DNA from: JAEZHK01 sp964575255
Lineage (GTDB): Bacteria > Bacillota > Clostridia > Christensenellales > Aristaeellaceae
DNA: 64,000 nucleotides
Direction of reading: 5' to 3'
NCBI GenBank assembly: GCA_964575255.1
Contig: CAZNPZ010000006.1
Location: 27,527 to 91,526, forward strand
Positions 25,780 through 34,427 of this stretch are shown piece by piece. A program made the position numbers and the translations under genes. Position 1 is the first letter of the stretch. Each line of letters starts with the position of its first letter. Under the pieces are notes generated by a model. The model searched no databases, was not told where the DNA came from, and worked only from the letters and a program-made list of their open reading frames with translations.

Positions 25780-26373
25780 CTATTCTGGCTTTCGTTCAAT
25801 CTTCCATAGCGCAAGTACGATCGGCGTGGTCAGGATCGCGTTGACTGCGGCTTCGCTGCCGCCCGCGATCAGGCCGACGCCGGCGATAATCGCGCGCAGT
25901 TTGGCGGAATCAAGGCCGATTAAAGTATAAAACAGCAGCATCAAGCCCAGATAGAATACTGTGTTTGTGAGCGAACCCGCGACCGCCGCGACGGGCAGCG
26001 CGGATTTCCGGCGTCCATCCGATCCCGCGAGCGCGCGGAATGTCAGATGGGTGATGACGGGCACAAGCAGCCTGGGCACGAAGCACATCAGGATGGCCAG
26101 TGCCGGGTTAGCCGCAGCCAGCGCGGATGCCAGCGCGGACGGCGCGGTCATGGTCAGGCCGAACATGCTCAGCATGCTGAGCATGCCAAAACAGAAGCCA
26201 AGGATCAGGCCGGGGATCAGACCCAGGACGATGGTGCCGATCACGACCGGGATCGCGAGGATGGTCACGTTGACGAAGCCCAACGGAATAAGACCCAGCG
26301 GCGTAGAGCCAAACAGCAGGATCAGTGCGACGAAAAGAGCGGTGGCGGTTAAAAGACGGGCGTTGATCTTCAT
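25780..26373 (-). CDS. ECF transporter S component, probably for pantothenate
   Basis: A 197-residue membrane protein with about six hydrophobic helices and the small-residue-rich pattern of energy-coupling-factor substrate-binding subunits. It needs shared EcfA/EcfT parts that are not in the window. Transcription into coaX ten bases downstream is the reason to propose pantothenate, as in PanT. Sequence alone does not fix the substrate. GGAGGG precedes the ATG. Confidence 0.78.
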   Translation of the reverse strand: MKINARLLTATALFVALILLFGSTPLGLIPLGFVNVTILAIPVVIGTIVLGLIPGLILGFCFGMLSMLSMFGLTMTAPSALASALAAANPALAILMCFVPRLLVPVITHLTFRALAGSDGRRKSALPVAAVAGSLTNTVFYLGLMLLFYTLIGLDSAKLRAIIAGVGLIAGGSEAAVNAILTTPIVLALWKIERKPE

Positions 26374-26542
26374 GGAAATTCCCTCCGTTCGAGTTCATAT
26401 CGATACCCGACGACCTTGAAAAAGGGGCGACGATCGGTTCGGCTCCCGAAGTGTTGGAATGCCGACCAACTTCATTATACTTCCGCTGACTCGCTATAAA
26501 AGTTATTTTGGGTAAATTTCGCTGGATCAAACATGACGGACG

Positions 26543-26551
26543 TGGTATAAT
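26543..26551 (+). promoter_or_regulatory. Extended -10 promoter of the VOC gene
   Basis: TGGTATAAT at 26543-26551, about 30 bases before the ATG, with a weak -35 (TGGATC). A TGGAGG ribosome site follows at 26571-26576. Confidence 0.6.
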
Positions 26552-26582
26552 TTCGGATAGAGCGAAATAATGGAGGTTTCAT

Positions 26583-26987
26583 ATGTCGTGCAAATGTGAG
26601 AACTGCGGCGGCCGGATCGTTGGCCTCGCGCACATCGGGCTTTTCGTATCGGATATGGCAAAGTCCAGGGCGTTTTACGTGGACGATCTGGGATTTGAAC
26701 ACGCGGGCGACTATCGGCTCCCCTCCTGCTCGATCACGTTCGTCAAGGCGGGTTCCTGTGTGCTTGAACTGATCCAGCGGGACGAGGGCGCGCCGCGCGA
26801 AGCCGGGCTTTTCGATCATGTCTGCATGGAAGTCGAGGACATCGACACGCTCATGTGCAAGCTGATTGAAAAGAACATCCGCTTTGAGACAGACCACATC
26901 GTCGACATTCCGGAACTATCCATCCGCAACGTCTTCTTCTCCGGCCCGGACGGAGAGAGGCTGGAGTTCTGCGAGTACAAAAAGTAG
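26583..26987 (+). CDS. VOC-superfamily (glyoxalase-like) protein
   Basis: A 134-residue vicinal-oxygen-chelate fold protein. The four expected metal positions appear as GLAHIGLFV (His), LELIQ (Glu), FDHVCMEV (His) and LEFCEYKK (Glu). The N terminus MSCKCENCGG is unusual, with a C-x-C-x2-C cluster that could bind metal. Substrate unknown; lactoylglutathione lyase or a dioxygenase-like role cannot be told apart here. The gene stands alone with its own promoter and terminator. Confidence 0.85.
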   Translation: MSCKCENCGGRIVGLAHIGLFVSDMAKSRAFYVDDLGFEHAGDYRLPSCSITFVKAGSCVLELIQRDEGAPREAGLFDHVCMEVEDIDTLMCKLIEKNIRFETDHIVDIPELSIRNVFFSGPDGERLEFCEYKK

Positions 26988-27002
26988 CATAACGATAAAG
27001 AC

Positions 27003-27033
27003 CAGGCCGTAGCGAACCTGTCGCGACGGCCTG
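27003..27033. terminator. Terminator between the VOC and SDR genes
   Basis: Stem 27003-27010 with 27026-27033, extendable by three pairs after one mismatch, followed on the plus strand by ATTTCTTATTCT. It lies between convergent stop codons. Confidence 0.65.
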
Positions 27034-27043
27034 ATTTCTTATT

Positions 27044-27805
27044 CTATGATTCCAGTTTCCAGCCGAAGTCGTTGTGGTAGATCATCTGCCGCGTCATACC
27101 GCCGTCGATCACGATATTCTCACCATCGATAAACCCGGCGGCGTCGGAGCACAGGTACAAAACCATAAGCGCGATGTCCTCCGGTTTCCCCACGCGGCCC
27201 GATGGGTGCTGTCTTAGGTCTCTGTCGGTGTGGCTGGGAGTATAGCCGGTTTCGTGCTGCCAAGCGCCGGTATCGATCCAGCCGGGGCTGATCGCGTTGA
27301 CCCGCGCGCGCCCGGCGAGTGTGACGCTCATCGCGTGCGTCAATGCTGCGATGCCGCCCTTGGCGGCGGAATAGCTCTCGGTCTCCGGCTGGGACTGAAA
27401 CGCGCGTGTGGACGCGATGTTGACCACGCTCGCGCCCGGCGCGAAATGGGGCAGAAGCAGTTTCGTCAGGTAAAACGGCGCGACGAGCCCGACGCGCAGC
27501 ACTTTTTCAAAGCCCTCGTAGTCGCAGTCCGAAAGCCCGCCCATCGTAATGCAGGCGTTGTTGACCAGCGCGTGGAACTCCCCCGCCTCTCCGGTCGCCC
27601 AATGAACAAAATCCTCCAGAACAGCCTTTTCCGAGATGTCCCCCTTGAAAAACCGGAACCGATCCGACGAATGACGTCTGGTCAGCATGTTTCCGGACAC
27701 TTCATCCGTGTCGATCACAAGCACGCGGTCGCCCTGCGCGATCACCGCTTCCGCAATCGCCCGTCCGATGCCGTTCGCGCCACCGGTAATGATGAATGTT
27801 CTCAT
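27044..27805 (-). CDS. Short-chain dehydrogenase/reductase
   Basis: A 253-residue classical SDR. It has the Rossmann motif TGGANGIG (residues 6-13), NNAC, catalytic Ser in NIASTRAF, and YSAAK. The acidic residue after beta 2 (VIDTD) favours NAD(H). The end of the protein (VIDGGMTRQMIY) is typical. Substrate unknown. The ATG at 27805 follows GGGAGGG. Confidence 0.92.
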   Translation of the reverse strand: MRTFIITGGANGIGRAIAEAVIAQGDRVLVIDTDEVSGNMLTRRHSSDRFRFFKGDISEKAVLEDFVHWATGEAGEFHALVNNACITMGGLSDCDYEGFEKVLRVGLVAPFYLTKLLLPHFAPGASVVNIASTRAFQSQPETESYSAAKGGIAALTHAMSVTLAGRARVNAISPGWIDTGAWQHETGYTPSHTDRDLRQHPSGRVGKPEDIALMVLYLCSDAAGFIDGENIVIDGGMTRQMIYHNDFGWKLES

Positions 27806-27872
27806 GAACAAATCCCTCCCGAACGATGAAAATACGGTATCACGCGCGGCGGGCGCTGTCAAGGCTTAACAC

Positions 27873-27902
27873 GCATGCACTTTGGCCGGACTGCGCAAAC
27901 TA
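27873..27902 (+). promoter_or_regulatory. Sigma-G-like promoter of tlp
   Basis: GCATG (27873-27877), an 18-base spacer and CAAACTA (27896-27902). The Bacillus sigma-G consensus is gHATR, 18 bases, cAtWMTA, so only one position of the -10 differs. The ATG lies 21 bases downstream. Confidence 0.65.
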
Positions 27903-27922
27903 TGGCTAAAAGGAGGGATTTC

Positions 27923-28156
27923 ATGAAAGCGAAACCGGACGACCGGCGCGACAACGTGAAGAAGATCCAGCGGAACATCAACCGGACGATCCAGAACATG
28001 GAAGCGGCGGACGAGATGATTCAAGGCACGAGCGACCCGAAGATGAAACAGGCACTGATCGACAAGAACGAGCGAAGGCGCGCGGGGCTGGACAACATGC
28101 GTCAAGAGATCAAGGACGAAGCCGAGTTTCAGGAGAAAAACAAATCGAATTCCTAA
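27923..28156 (+). CDS. tlp: Small acid-soluble spore protein Tlp
   Basis: A 77-residue Tlp-family spore protein, highly charged and helical. The opening KAKPDDRRDNVKKIQ and the later IDKNERRRAGLDNMRQE and IKDEAEF segments match the family. It accumulates in the spore core. AAAGGAGGG precedes the ATG. The sigma-G-like promoter and strong terminator make it a single-gene unit. Confidence 0.92.
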   Translation: MKAKPDDRRDNVKKIQRNINRTIQNMEAADEMIQGTSDPKMKQALIDKNERRRAGLDNMRQEIKDEAEFQEKNKSNS

Positions 28157-28160
28157 CACG

Positions 28161-28194
28161 CCGCCTTCGCCGCGAAACGGCGAAGGCGGTTTTT
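28161..28194 (+). terminator. Terminator of tlp
   Basis: A perfect 12-bp stem (28161-28172 with 28178-28189) and CGAAA loop followed by TTTTT. It sits just after tlp and also before the convergent regulator's stop codon at 28208. Confidence 0.92.
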
Positions 28195-28207
28195 AGCATC
28201 GAATCTG

Positions 28208-29413
28208 CTACGGCTGCACTTTTGAGGAGATGCGATACTGCTCCGGCGACACACCGGTATTCTTTTTAAAGGACAGCGAGAAATAGTTGGCGTCCCGGTA
28301 GCCGACGGCCTCCGCAATCTCATAGCATCTGAGTTCACTGTCCGCGAGCAGTTTCTTCGCCGCCCGGATGCGCACACCGGTGATGTACTCGTTGCAGCCT
28401 TCCCCCATCTCCTGCTTGAAAAGCCTGGAGAAGTAGTTGGTGCTGACGTGCAATTCCTCTGAAATCGCCGCGACAGAGATGTCGCTTTGATACCGGGTTC
28501 GGATGATCTCAAGCGCCATCTTAACCAGCCGTCCCGGCGAGGAGCGGCTTACGTGCCGGAGCGCGTCTTCCGCTTCCGCGATGGATTTTGAGAACTCCGC
28601 GATACCGACATGCCACTTGCCGACGCCCAGCGCGCAGGGCATGCCGTATTCGCCCTCCACCAGCATCGCAGCGTTTTCGGCGAACGCCTCCGCCTGGGCG
28701 CCGCCCGTTGCGCGGATGAGTACCACCACCTGGTTGTCCTGCGCGAAAGAATACCCGGTGCGTCCCGAATCCGTGATGCCCGCGAGCAGTTTCGCGATGC
28801 TGATGAGAAGCAACGTCCTGTGCGCGCGCCACTCGTCGGACAGCTCGATCGCCGGGCGCAGAATCAGCGCGCATACCCGCTCCTGCTCGTTGATTCCCGA
28901 AAGGCTTGTGATCGCAGCAATGTCCTCGCGGGCATAGACACCCTTCGCGAGGCCGCTGAGCAGCGATTCCAGCAGCATTTGCTGGGACAGCGCCGCACGC
29001 CGCCTTGCTTCCTGTTCGCGGTCGTCGTGTCGGTTGTCCGCGTGCATCTCTTCCACCAGCGCGGCGATCAGACGCGTGAGTTCGGATTCGTCCACGGGCT
29101 TGATCAGAAGGTGCTTGACGCCCAGCGCGACACAGCGCTGCGCGTACCGGAAGTTGTCATAGCCGGTGAGCACCACGATGCGCAATTCCGGTTGCAACGC
29201 GAGCAATCTCCTGGTCATCTCCAGCCCGTCCATGCCCGGCATACAGATGTCAGTGACGATCAGGTCAACCCGCGTATCCTCAGCGATTTTCAGCGCGGCC
29301 TCGGCGCTCGCGGCTTCAAGGACTTCCGAAAACCCCAGCGACGACCACGGGATCATGCACTTGAGGCCACGACGGATGATGGATTCGTCGTCGACGATTA
29401 GGACTGAGTACAA
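28208..29413 (-). CDS. AraC-type response regulator (YesN-like)
   Basis: A 401-residue regulator with an N-terminal receiver domain (YSVLIVDDESIIRRG; phospho-Asp in LIVTDICMPGMDG; Lys in LIKPVDE), a middle linker and a C-terminal AraC domain (about 290-395, EELHVSTNYFSRLFKQEMG). It is the output half of a two-component system with the overlapping kinase gene. The start is a TTG with GGGGAGGG seven bases upstream, inside the last 16 bases of the kinase gene. It probably activates the sugar locus. Confidence 0.93.
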   Translation of the reverse strand: MYSVLIVDDESIIRRGLKCMIPWSSLGFSEVLEAASAEAALKIAEDTRVDLIVTDICMPGMDGLEMTRRLLALQPELRIVVLTGYDNFRYAQRCVALGVKHLLIKPVDESELTRLIAALVEEMHADNRHDDREQEARRRAALSQQMLLESLLSGLAKGVYAREDIAAITSLSGINEQERVCALILRPAIELSDEWRAHRTLLLISIAKLLAGITDSGRTGYSFAQDNQVVVLIRATGGAQAEAFAENAAMLVEGEYGMPCALGVGKWHVGIAEFSKSIAEAEDALRHVSRSSPGRLVKMALEIIRTRYQSDISVAAISEELHVSTNYFSRLFKQEMGEGCNEYITGVRIRAAKKLLADSELRCYEIAEAVGYRDANYFSLSFKKNTGVSPEQYRISSKVQP

Positions 29414-31173
29414 TCTTCGCCCTCCCCGGATGGTACAGCCGGCAGGCGGATGGTGACACACAGACCGCCGTTCTCATTTTTTCCGTATTTCAGCCCGTAT
29501 TCCGGGCCGCAGATCAGTTCGATCCGCCGATTCACATTGCCCACGCCGTGGCTGTCCCGGTCGCCCGAAACCAGCGAGCGGTTGAGCGCTTCGATGTCCT
29601 CTTCCAGCATGCCCCGCCCATCGTCGCGCACCTCAAGGAACAGGTCGCCGTTTTCCCGGTATTCGCGGATGACGATGGTGCCCCGGTGCTCGCTGCCCTT
29701 CAGGCCGTGGTAAATCGCGTTTTCAATCAGCGGTTGCAGGATCATGCTGGGAACCATCAGCGTCATGTCCTCCGGTGCGGCCTCGACCCGGCTTTCCAAT
29801 ACGTCAGAATAACGGATCTTCTGGATCGTCAGGTAGCTGGACGCGTGTTTCAGTTCGTCGCCCAGCAGTATCCGTTCGTGTGCGCTGCCCAGGCAAATCC
29901 GGTAAAAGTCGGCCAGCGCTTTCACCATTGTGGAAATCTCCTGTTGGCCGTTCATCGCGGCGAGCCAGTGAATCGAATCGAGCGTATTATAGAGAAAGTG
30001 CGGGTTGATCTGCGCCTTCAGCATTTTGAGTTCGCTGTCGGCGAGCAGCCGCTCTTTTTCTCGAACGCTGACCATGAGATTTCCAATCTCCCCAATCATC
30101 AGATTGTAGCCGTCCGCCATCTGCACATACTCGTTGCCGTACCCGGACAGATCCAGCGGGCTTTTGAAGTCACCGCCGGAGACACGCGCCATGCGCTCGG
30201 TCAGCGTCTGGAACGGTTGGGCGATCCGGCGGCTCATGAGAATCGAAGTGATCACGCAGGCCGCGATGGCGCCGAGGATGATGAGCGCCACCAGCGTCAT
30301 GATGTTCGCGCTGTCCGCGTTGAGCGCCCGTTCCGGGATTGACGCGGCGATGTAGAGGTCGGTGCCCTCGATCGCGATGCGCACCACAAGCGCCCCGCCA
30401 AGGGATGCGGTTCCGTCCTCCGAGACCTTTGAGAACCAGTCCAGCGTCCCCGTCACGCGAGCGGGATCGGGATCGGACACGACGCGCCCGTCCCCGTCCA
30501 CTACGCTGAGCGACAGCGCGTCGTTCCCCGTGTTGTCGAGGTAGGTCTTTGCCAGCACTCGTTCGGGTGCGGCAAAACACAGTGAGCCCAGTCTGCTGCG
30601 CACCTGATAGATGTCGTAAATTTGCTGCCAGATTAAAAACACGTAGCTGCCATCGTTGGCAACCGGGTTTTTTACCGGCCCCGTCAGCGCCGCGCCGCTG
30701 GACGGCGCGTGGAACTCCCCGCCCTCCTCCAGCGTCATGTTGGCCTTGGGCGGGCCTATGTAGAGTAGTTTCCCGTTTTTATCTTTGACAATGTAGGCGT
30801 AGGCCAGGTCGCCACGGAGGCTCACGGTATTGTTGAGCGCGCTGTACGCGCCGTCCAGAAGCTGGGTGTTCCCCGCCTTCCCGTCGTCCGGAGCCAGGAG
30901 GTACCCCTGCACGCGGTCGTCCGCTGCCAGAAACAAGGCGCTCTCGCGGAGATCCTCGAAATAATTGGCGATGTTCAGCGCCGCCTGCTCCGCGCGGCCC
31001 GCGATCAGTTCGCCCGCGCGCTCGTACAACGCGTGGCTCTGCAATTGATAGCTGAGTACGCCCGAACAGACGGCAGCCAGCGCGCTTAACAGCGATGTGA
31101 CAAGGATCAACTGGGCGCGCAGCGTCAACCGCTGCAGCCCTTTTTTATGGGTATTTTTACTGAGCGGAAGCAT
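29398..31173 (-). CDS. Sensor histidine kinase (YesM/LytS-like)
   Basis: About 591 residues. A membrane helix near residues 18-40 and another near 285-310 bracket a roughly 245-residue extracytoplasmic sensor. A HAMP-like region follows, then the His_kinase domain with the phosphorylated histidine in INPHFLYNTLDSIHW, and an HATPase domain (ILQPLIENAIYHGLK, DDGRGM). The start overlaps the preceding solute-binding protein gene by 17 bases. No ribosome site is ideally placed for the ATG at 31173, and AGGAGG lies 15 bases away. A TTG at 31197 is the alternative. Coupling to a binding protein suggests it senses the bound sugar. Confidence 0.9.
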   Translation of the reverse strand: MLPLSKNTHKKGLQRLTLRAQLILVTSLLSALAAVCSGVLSYQLQSHALYERAGELIAGRAEQAALNIANYFEDLRESALFLAADDRVQGYLLAPDDGKAGNTQLLDGAYSALNNTVSLRGDLAYAYIVKDKNGKLLYIGPPKANMTLEEGGEFHAPSSGAALTGPVKNPVANDGSYVFLIWQQIYDIYQVRSRLGSLCFAAPERVLAKTYLDNTGNDALSLSVVDGDGRVVSDPDPARVTGTLDWFSKVSEDGTASLGGALVVRIAIEGTDLYIAASIPERALNADSANIMTLVALIILGAIAACVITSILMSRRIAQPFQTLTERMARVSGGDFKSPLDLSGYGNEYVQMADGYNLMIGEIGNLMVSVREKERLLADSELKMLKAQINPHFLYNTLDSIHWLAAMNGQQEISTMVKALADFYRICLGSAHERILLGDELKHASSYLTIQKIRYSDVLESRVEAAPEDMTLMVPSMILQPLIENAIYHGLKGSEHRGTIVIREYRENGDLFLEVRDDGRGMLEEDIEALNRSLVSGDRDSHGVGNVNRRIELICGPEYGLKYGKNENGGLCVTIRLPAVPSGEGEDCTQS

Positions 31174-32434
31174 AATACGAAACGGCTGCCTCCTCAAGCG
31201 CCTGCGCGGCCTGCTCGGCGGTCATGCCGCCGGAAAACACGTTCCGGCAGATGTCTTTGTGGGCTTCGGCGAGCTTCGCCGGCAGCCACTGATCGTACCA
31301 GAGTTGGATGGACGGCGCGCGCTCCACAGAGTCGCGCACCTTGGCGATCAGCGGGTTTTCAAGATCGACGCCGACCAGCGGCGGATAGCGCCCTGCGTCA
31401 AGCCGCTTCGAGACCGCTTCGTCGTCGATCAGGTATTGAATCAGCTCGAACGCGAGATCGGGCTGTTCGCAGCGGGAGGAGATCGAGTAAAAGTTGTCCC
31501 CCACCGTGCCGATCAGGCCGTCCGACGCGCCGCCTAGCGACGGGAACTCAAAAAAATCCAGCGAAGAAAGGAAGTCCGGCTGCTCGTCCGCCACATAGCC
31601 GACAGCCCAGGTGCCCATCAGATACATCGCAGCCTTATCGCGGTAGAGGAGCGCGCGACCCTCCGCGGCGTCCTCGTCCAGCGCGTTGGCGTCGTCCGGG
31701 AACGCGCCGCGATCGATCAAGTCGATCACATGATGCCACGCCTTGACCAGCTTTTCATCGGCGAAACCCTTCCCGTTTGCGGGGGAACCATCCGGATTGC
31801 GATCCGCCGCGGCCTGGAACGCGTCGCGCCCGCCCAGACGATCCACGAAATACATGTAAAACATTGAGGAAGGCCACGCGCTGCGGTTGGCCAAAGCGAA
31901 CGGTATAATGCCGTTATCTCGAAATACATCCATGACATGATAGAGCTCATCGAGTGTCCTGGGCGGCTCAAGCCCACAGCGTGCGAACAGATCCTTGTTG
32001 TAGAAGATTACGCCAGGCGCGACGTTTTCGACCGGCACGGCCCAGATGTCGCCGTCCGAGCTGGCCTGTTCAATGGCTGCAGGCAGGAAGCGGCTCTGAT
32101 AGCCATCCTTTTGCATATAGCCGGTGAGCGGCAGGATCTTTCCGAGACTCGCGTACTCCTGAAGCGTCGCGCCACTCCAGGTGATGAACACATCCGGCAG
32201 GTTGTCTGTCGCCGCCGCGATGGCCATGCGCCGCTTGTACACATCATTGACCAGTTCAATGACTTCGACGGTAATCCCGTCGTGGTCGCGCATGAACCGG
32301 GTGGCGCTGTCTTCCACCGCCTGATTGACTTTCGTCACATCCTGAAGGTGGTATAGCGTCAGCGCTGTTCGCTCGGCAGCCGCCGGAACGCACAGAGCGC
32401 ACACAAGGATCAGCGCGGCGGTCAGCCTTCTCAT
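31157..32434 (-). CDS. Extracellular solute-binding protein, family 1 (second copy)
   Basis: A 425-residue type 1 binding protein with a signal peptide (1-20, ending PAAA) and no lipobox cysteine at the cleavage site. It is a paralogue of the binding protein at 34428-35696. Both share, for example, GTVGDNFYSISSR versus GTVGDNFYHISSK, and IQLWYDQW versus VQLWYDQY. Its gene overlaps the upstream permease by four bases and the downstream kinase by 17. This placement, rather than beside the first permease, suggests a role in sensing for the kinase, or an alternative ligand. Confidence 0.9.
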   Translation of the reverse strand: MRRLTAALILVCALCVPAAAERTALTLYHLQDVTKVNQAVEDSATRFMRDHDGITVEVIELVNDVYKRRMAIAAATDNLPDVFITWSGATLQEYASLGKILPLTGYMQKDGYQSRFLPAAIEQASSDGDIWAVPVENVAPGVIFYNKDLFARCGLEPPRTLDELYHVMDVFRDNGIIPFALANRSAWPSSMFYMYFVDRLGGRDAFQAAADRNPDGSPANGKGFADEKLVKAWHHVIDLIDRGAFPDDANALDEDAAEGRALLYRDKAAMYLMGTWAVGYVADEQPDFLSSLDFFEFPSLGGASDGLIGTVGDNFYSISSRCEQPDLAFELIQYLIDDEAVSKRLDAGRYPPLVGVDLENPLIAKVRDSVERAPSIQLWYDQWLPAKLAEAHKDICRNVFSGGMTAEQAAQALEEAAVSYYASAQ

Positions 32435-33261
32435 CCCTTGACCGCCCCCGCCATCATGCCCTTGATCAGTTTATCCTGGCCGAAGATGAACGCGAGGATC
32501 ACAGGCAGCGCGCTCAGCATCAGAACCGTCATGATCATCGGCATGTCTGACTGGTATTGTCCCTGATACTCCCAGATGGACAGCGGCAGTGTGCGGTTGG
32601 AGACCGACTGCGTCAGAACCAGCGCGAAGGAGAATTCGTTCCACATGATCGCGGAGTTGTAGATCGCGAGCGTCGCCATGCCGGGCACCGAAAGCGGCAG
32701 GATCATCTTGAAGAACGTGCGGACGCGGTTGCAGCCGTCGATCTCGGCGGCCTCTTCGATCTCCGCTGGGATCCCCTGCATAAAGCCGGTCAGGATGAAC
32801 GCTGACATCGGGATGTTGAACGCCACATAGGGGCCGATCAGCGCCCAGAGCGTGTCGTAAGTGCCGATGTGTTTGCTCATCAGAAAAACCGGAATCAGCG
32901 TCACATGCAATGGGATTGCCATGCCGGCCAGAATGATCAGGTTGTACGCGCCCCGAAGCCTGAATTTAAACCGGGACAGCGGATAGGCGGCGAACGCGCT
33001 GGTCATCAGCGTCAACGCGAGGGACGCCACCACCACGATCACACTGTTGAGCACGTAGCGAAAGAAGGTACCTTTCGTGATCACTTCAATGTAGTTCGAC
33101 CAGCGCAGCACTTTGGGCAGCGCGAACACGCCGCTGGTGAACATCTCAAACTTGTCTTTAAAAGAATTGAGGATCATAAACACGAACGGCGCGATTGCGA
33201 TGATGGTCCACAACGCGGCGAGCAAAGCGACGATCAAACGAACAGAGATTTTTTTCGTCAT
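32431..33261 (-). CDS. CUT1 sugar ABC transporter permease (MalG/MsmG type)
   Basis: A 276-residue permease with six predicted helices. The coupling loop that contacts the ATPase is the EAA motif AAEIDGCNRVRTFFKMILPL. The start overlaps the other permease gene by four bases (ATGA), with GGGAG nearby. It forms the membrane pore with the 310-residue partner. No ATPase gene is in this operon. Confidence 0.94.
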   Translation of the reverse strand: MTKKISVRLIVALLAALWTIIAIAPFVFMILNSFKDKFEMFTSGVFALPKVLRWSNYIEVITKGTFFRYVLNSVIVVVASLALTLMTSAFAAYPLSRFKFRLRGAYNLIILAGMAIPLHVTLIPVFLMSKHIGTYDTLWALIGPYVAFNIPMSAFILTGFMQGIPAEIEEAAEIDGCNRVRTFFKMILPLSVPGMATLAIYNSAIMWNEFSFALVLTQSVSNRTLPLSIWEYQGQYQSDMPMIMTVLMLSALPVILAFIFGQDKLIKGMMAGAVKG

Positions 33262-34190
33262 ACGCTCCGCTCCCTTCCGGACATTAATCGCATCGTGATT
33301 GCGGAGACGCTGGTCACGATCAGGAACATGCCCATCGCGACGGCGGAGCCGTAGCCCACCTCGTTCATCGAGAAAGCGTTTTTATACATATAAGTGGCCA
33401 TCAGTTCCGTTGCGCCCGACATGGTTCCACCGACGGAGATGTTGGGTCCGCCGCCGGTCATCACGTAAATCAGGTCGAAGTATTTCAGCGAGCCGACCAG
33501 TGACAATACGCAGGCGTTCCGGATCGTCGGGCTTAAAATGGGCAGCACGATTTTGAAGAAATATTGGCTTCGGGTCGCGCCGTCGATCAGCGCGGCCTCG
33601 TAGATGTCGGTATCCATACTGGAAAGGCCGGCCAGAAAGTAGACCATGTAGAACGGAGTAAACTGCCAGCAGATGACCGCGATTACCGCGAACAGCGCGC
33701 GGCTGGGATCGCCCAAAAGGTCGATCGTCGTCATGCCGAAGAACGGCGCGATGTACTTAACGATGCCAAAGTATGGGTCGTAGGCGTAGCGGAAGAGAAG
33801 CCCGATGGCCACGGAAGACAGAAGATACGGGATGAACCAGAAAACTTTCAGAATGTTCAGCTTTTTCCCCGCCGAATCCAGAAGATACCCAAGCATCATG
33901 CCGATGGGCAGCTGGATCAGGATGGAAAGCGCAACGATTTTGAGGTTATTCACCGCCGCGCGCCAGAAAACCGTGTCCCGGATCAACGTTTTCCAGTTCT
34001 GTAAGCCGATGAATGACGGGGCGACGGTTGCGAACCCGTCCCACTTGAACAAGCTCAGATACATGGAATCCGCGATCGGATAGGCGATGAAGACCGCGAT
34101 AAAGAAAAACGCGGGCATCAGGAACAGGATCGCCACCCGGTTGATTTCGCGCCTGCGCGTATTGGCGAGTGACGGGGCATTGGCGCGCAT
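33258..34190 (-). CDS. CUT1 sugar ABC transporter permease (MalF/MsmF type)
   Basis: A 310-residue permease with six helices and the EAA loop EAALIDGATRSQYFFKIVLP. The N-terminal segment before the first helix is basic (NTRRREINR). AAGGAGG precedes the ATG. It opens the overlapping gene chain permease-permease-binding protein-kinase-regulator, and follows the hairpin-rich gap after the first binding protein gene. Confidence 0.94.
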   Translation of the reverse strand: MRANAPSLANTRRREINRVAILFLMPAFFFIAVFIAYPIADSMYLSLFKWDGFATVAPSFIGLQNWKTLIRDTVFWRAAVNNLKIVALSILIQLPIGMMLGYLLDSAGKKLNILKVFWFIPYLLSSVAIGLLFRYAYDPYFGIVKYIAPFFGMTTIDLLGDPSRALFAVIAVICWQFTPFYMVYFLAGLSSMDTDIYEAALIDGATRSQYFFKIVLPILSPTIRNACVLSLVGSLKYFDLIYVMTGGGPNISVGGTMSGATELMATYMYKNAFSMNEVGYGSAVAMGMFLIVTSVSAITMRLMSGRERSV

Positions 34191-34222
34191 GGGTCATCCT
34201 CCTTGTTGGAATTTACGCTCAA

Positions 34223-34287
34223 AGGGGCTGTCGCGCCAATCATCTTTTATGCATCTATGCAGCAAAGATGCTCTCGCAGCAGCCCCT
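34223..34287 (-). repeat. Long imperfect hairpin between binding-protein and permease genes
   Basis: Arms AGGGGCTG (34223-34230) and CAGCCCCT (34280-34287) pair, with an inner CATCTTT (34241-34247)/AAAGATG (34264-34270) pair. It is part of a 237-base non-coding gap and could stall or stabilise RNA so that binding protein is made in excess over permeases. Confidence 0.5.
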
Positions 34288-34343
34288 GGGTTCTCAAAAA
34301 CGCCCCGCTGGGCCTTTTTGTGCGGCAGAGCCGCACCGAACCC

Positions 34344-34399
34344 GCTGTCGCGCCAAACGCATTTCACAGGATTTCAAGGTATGCGTTTGGCACGACAGC
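34344..34399 (-). repeat. Second long hairpin in the same gap
   Basis: A 19-bp stem with one mismatch (34344-34362 with 34381-34399). The arm sequence CTGTCGCGCCAA is repeated in the first hairpin (34228-34239), so the element is a REP-like unit with two inverted copies and one direct copy. A small GTGCGGC/GCCGCAC hairpin (34320-34336) lies between. No long T tract follows, so it is not a classical terminator. Confidence 0.55.
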
Positions 34400-34427
34400 C
34401 CCTCGGAATCGATTGTGCGTTGCGAAG

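Noticed and set aside
34344..34399. The 19-bp hairpin as a simple terminator
   Set aside because: No T tract follows on either strand, and the downstream permeases need to be transcribed.
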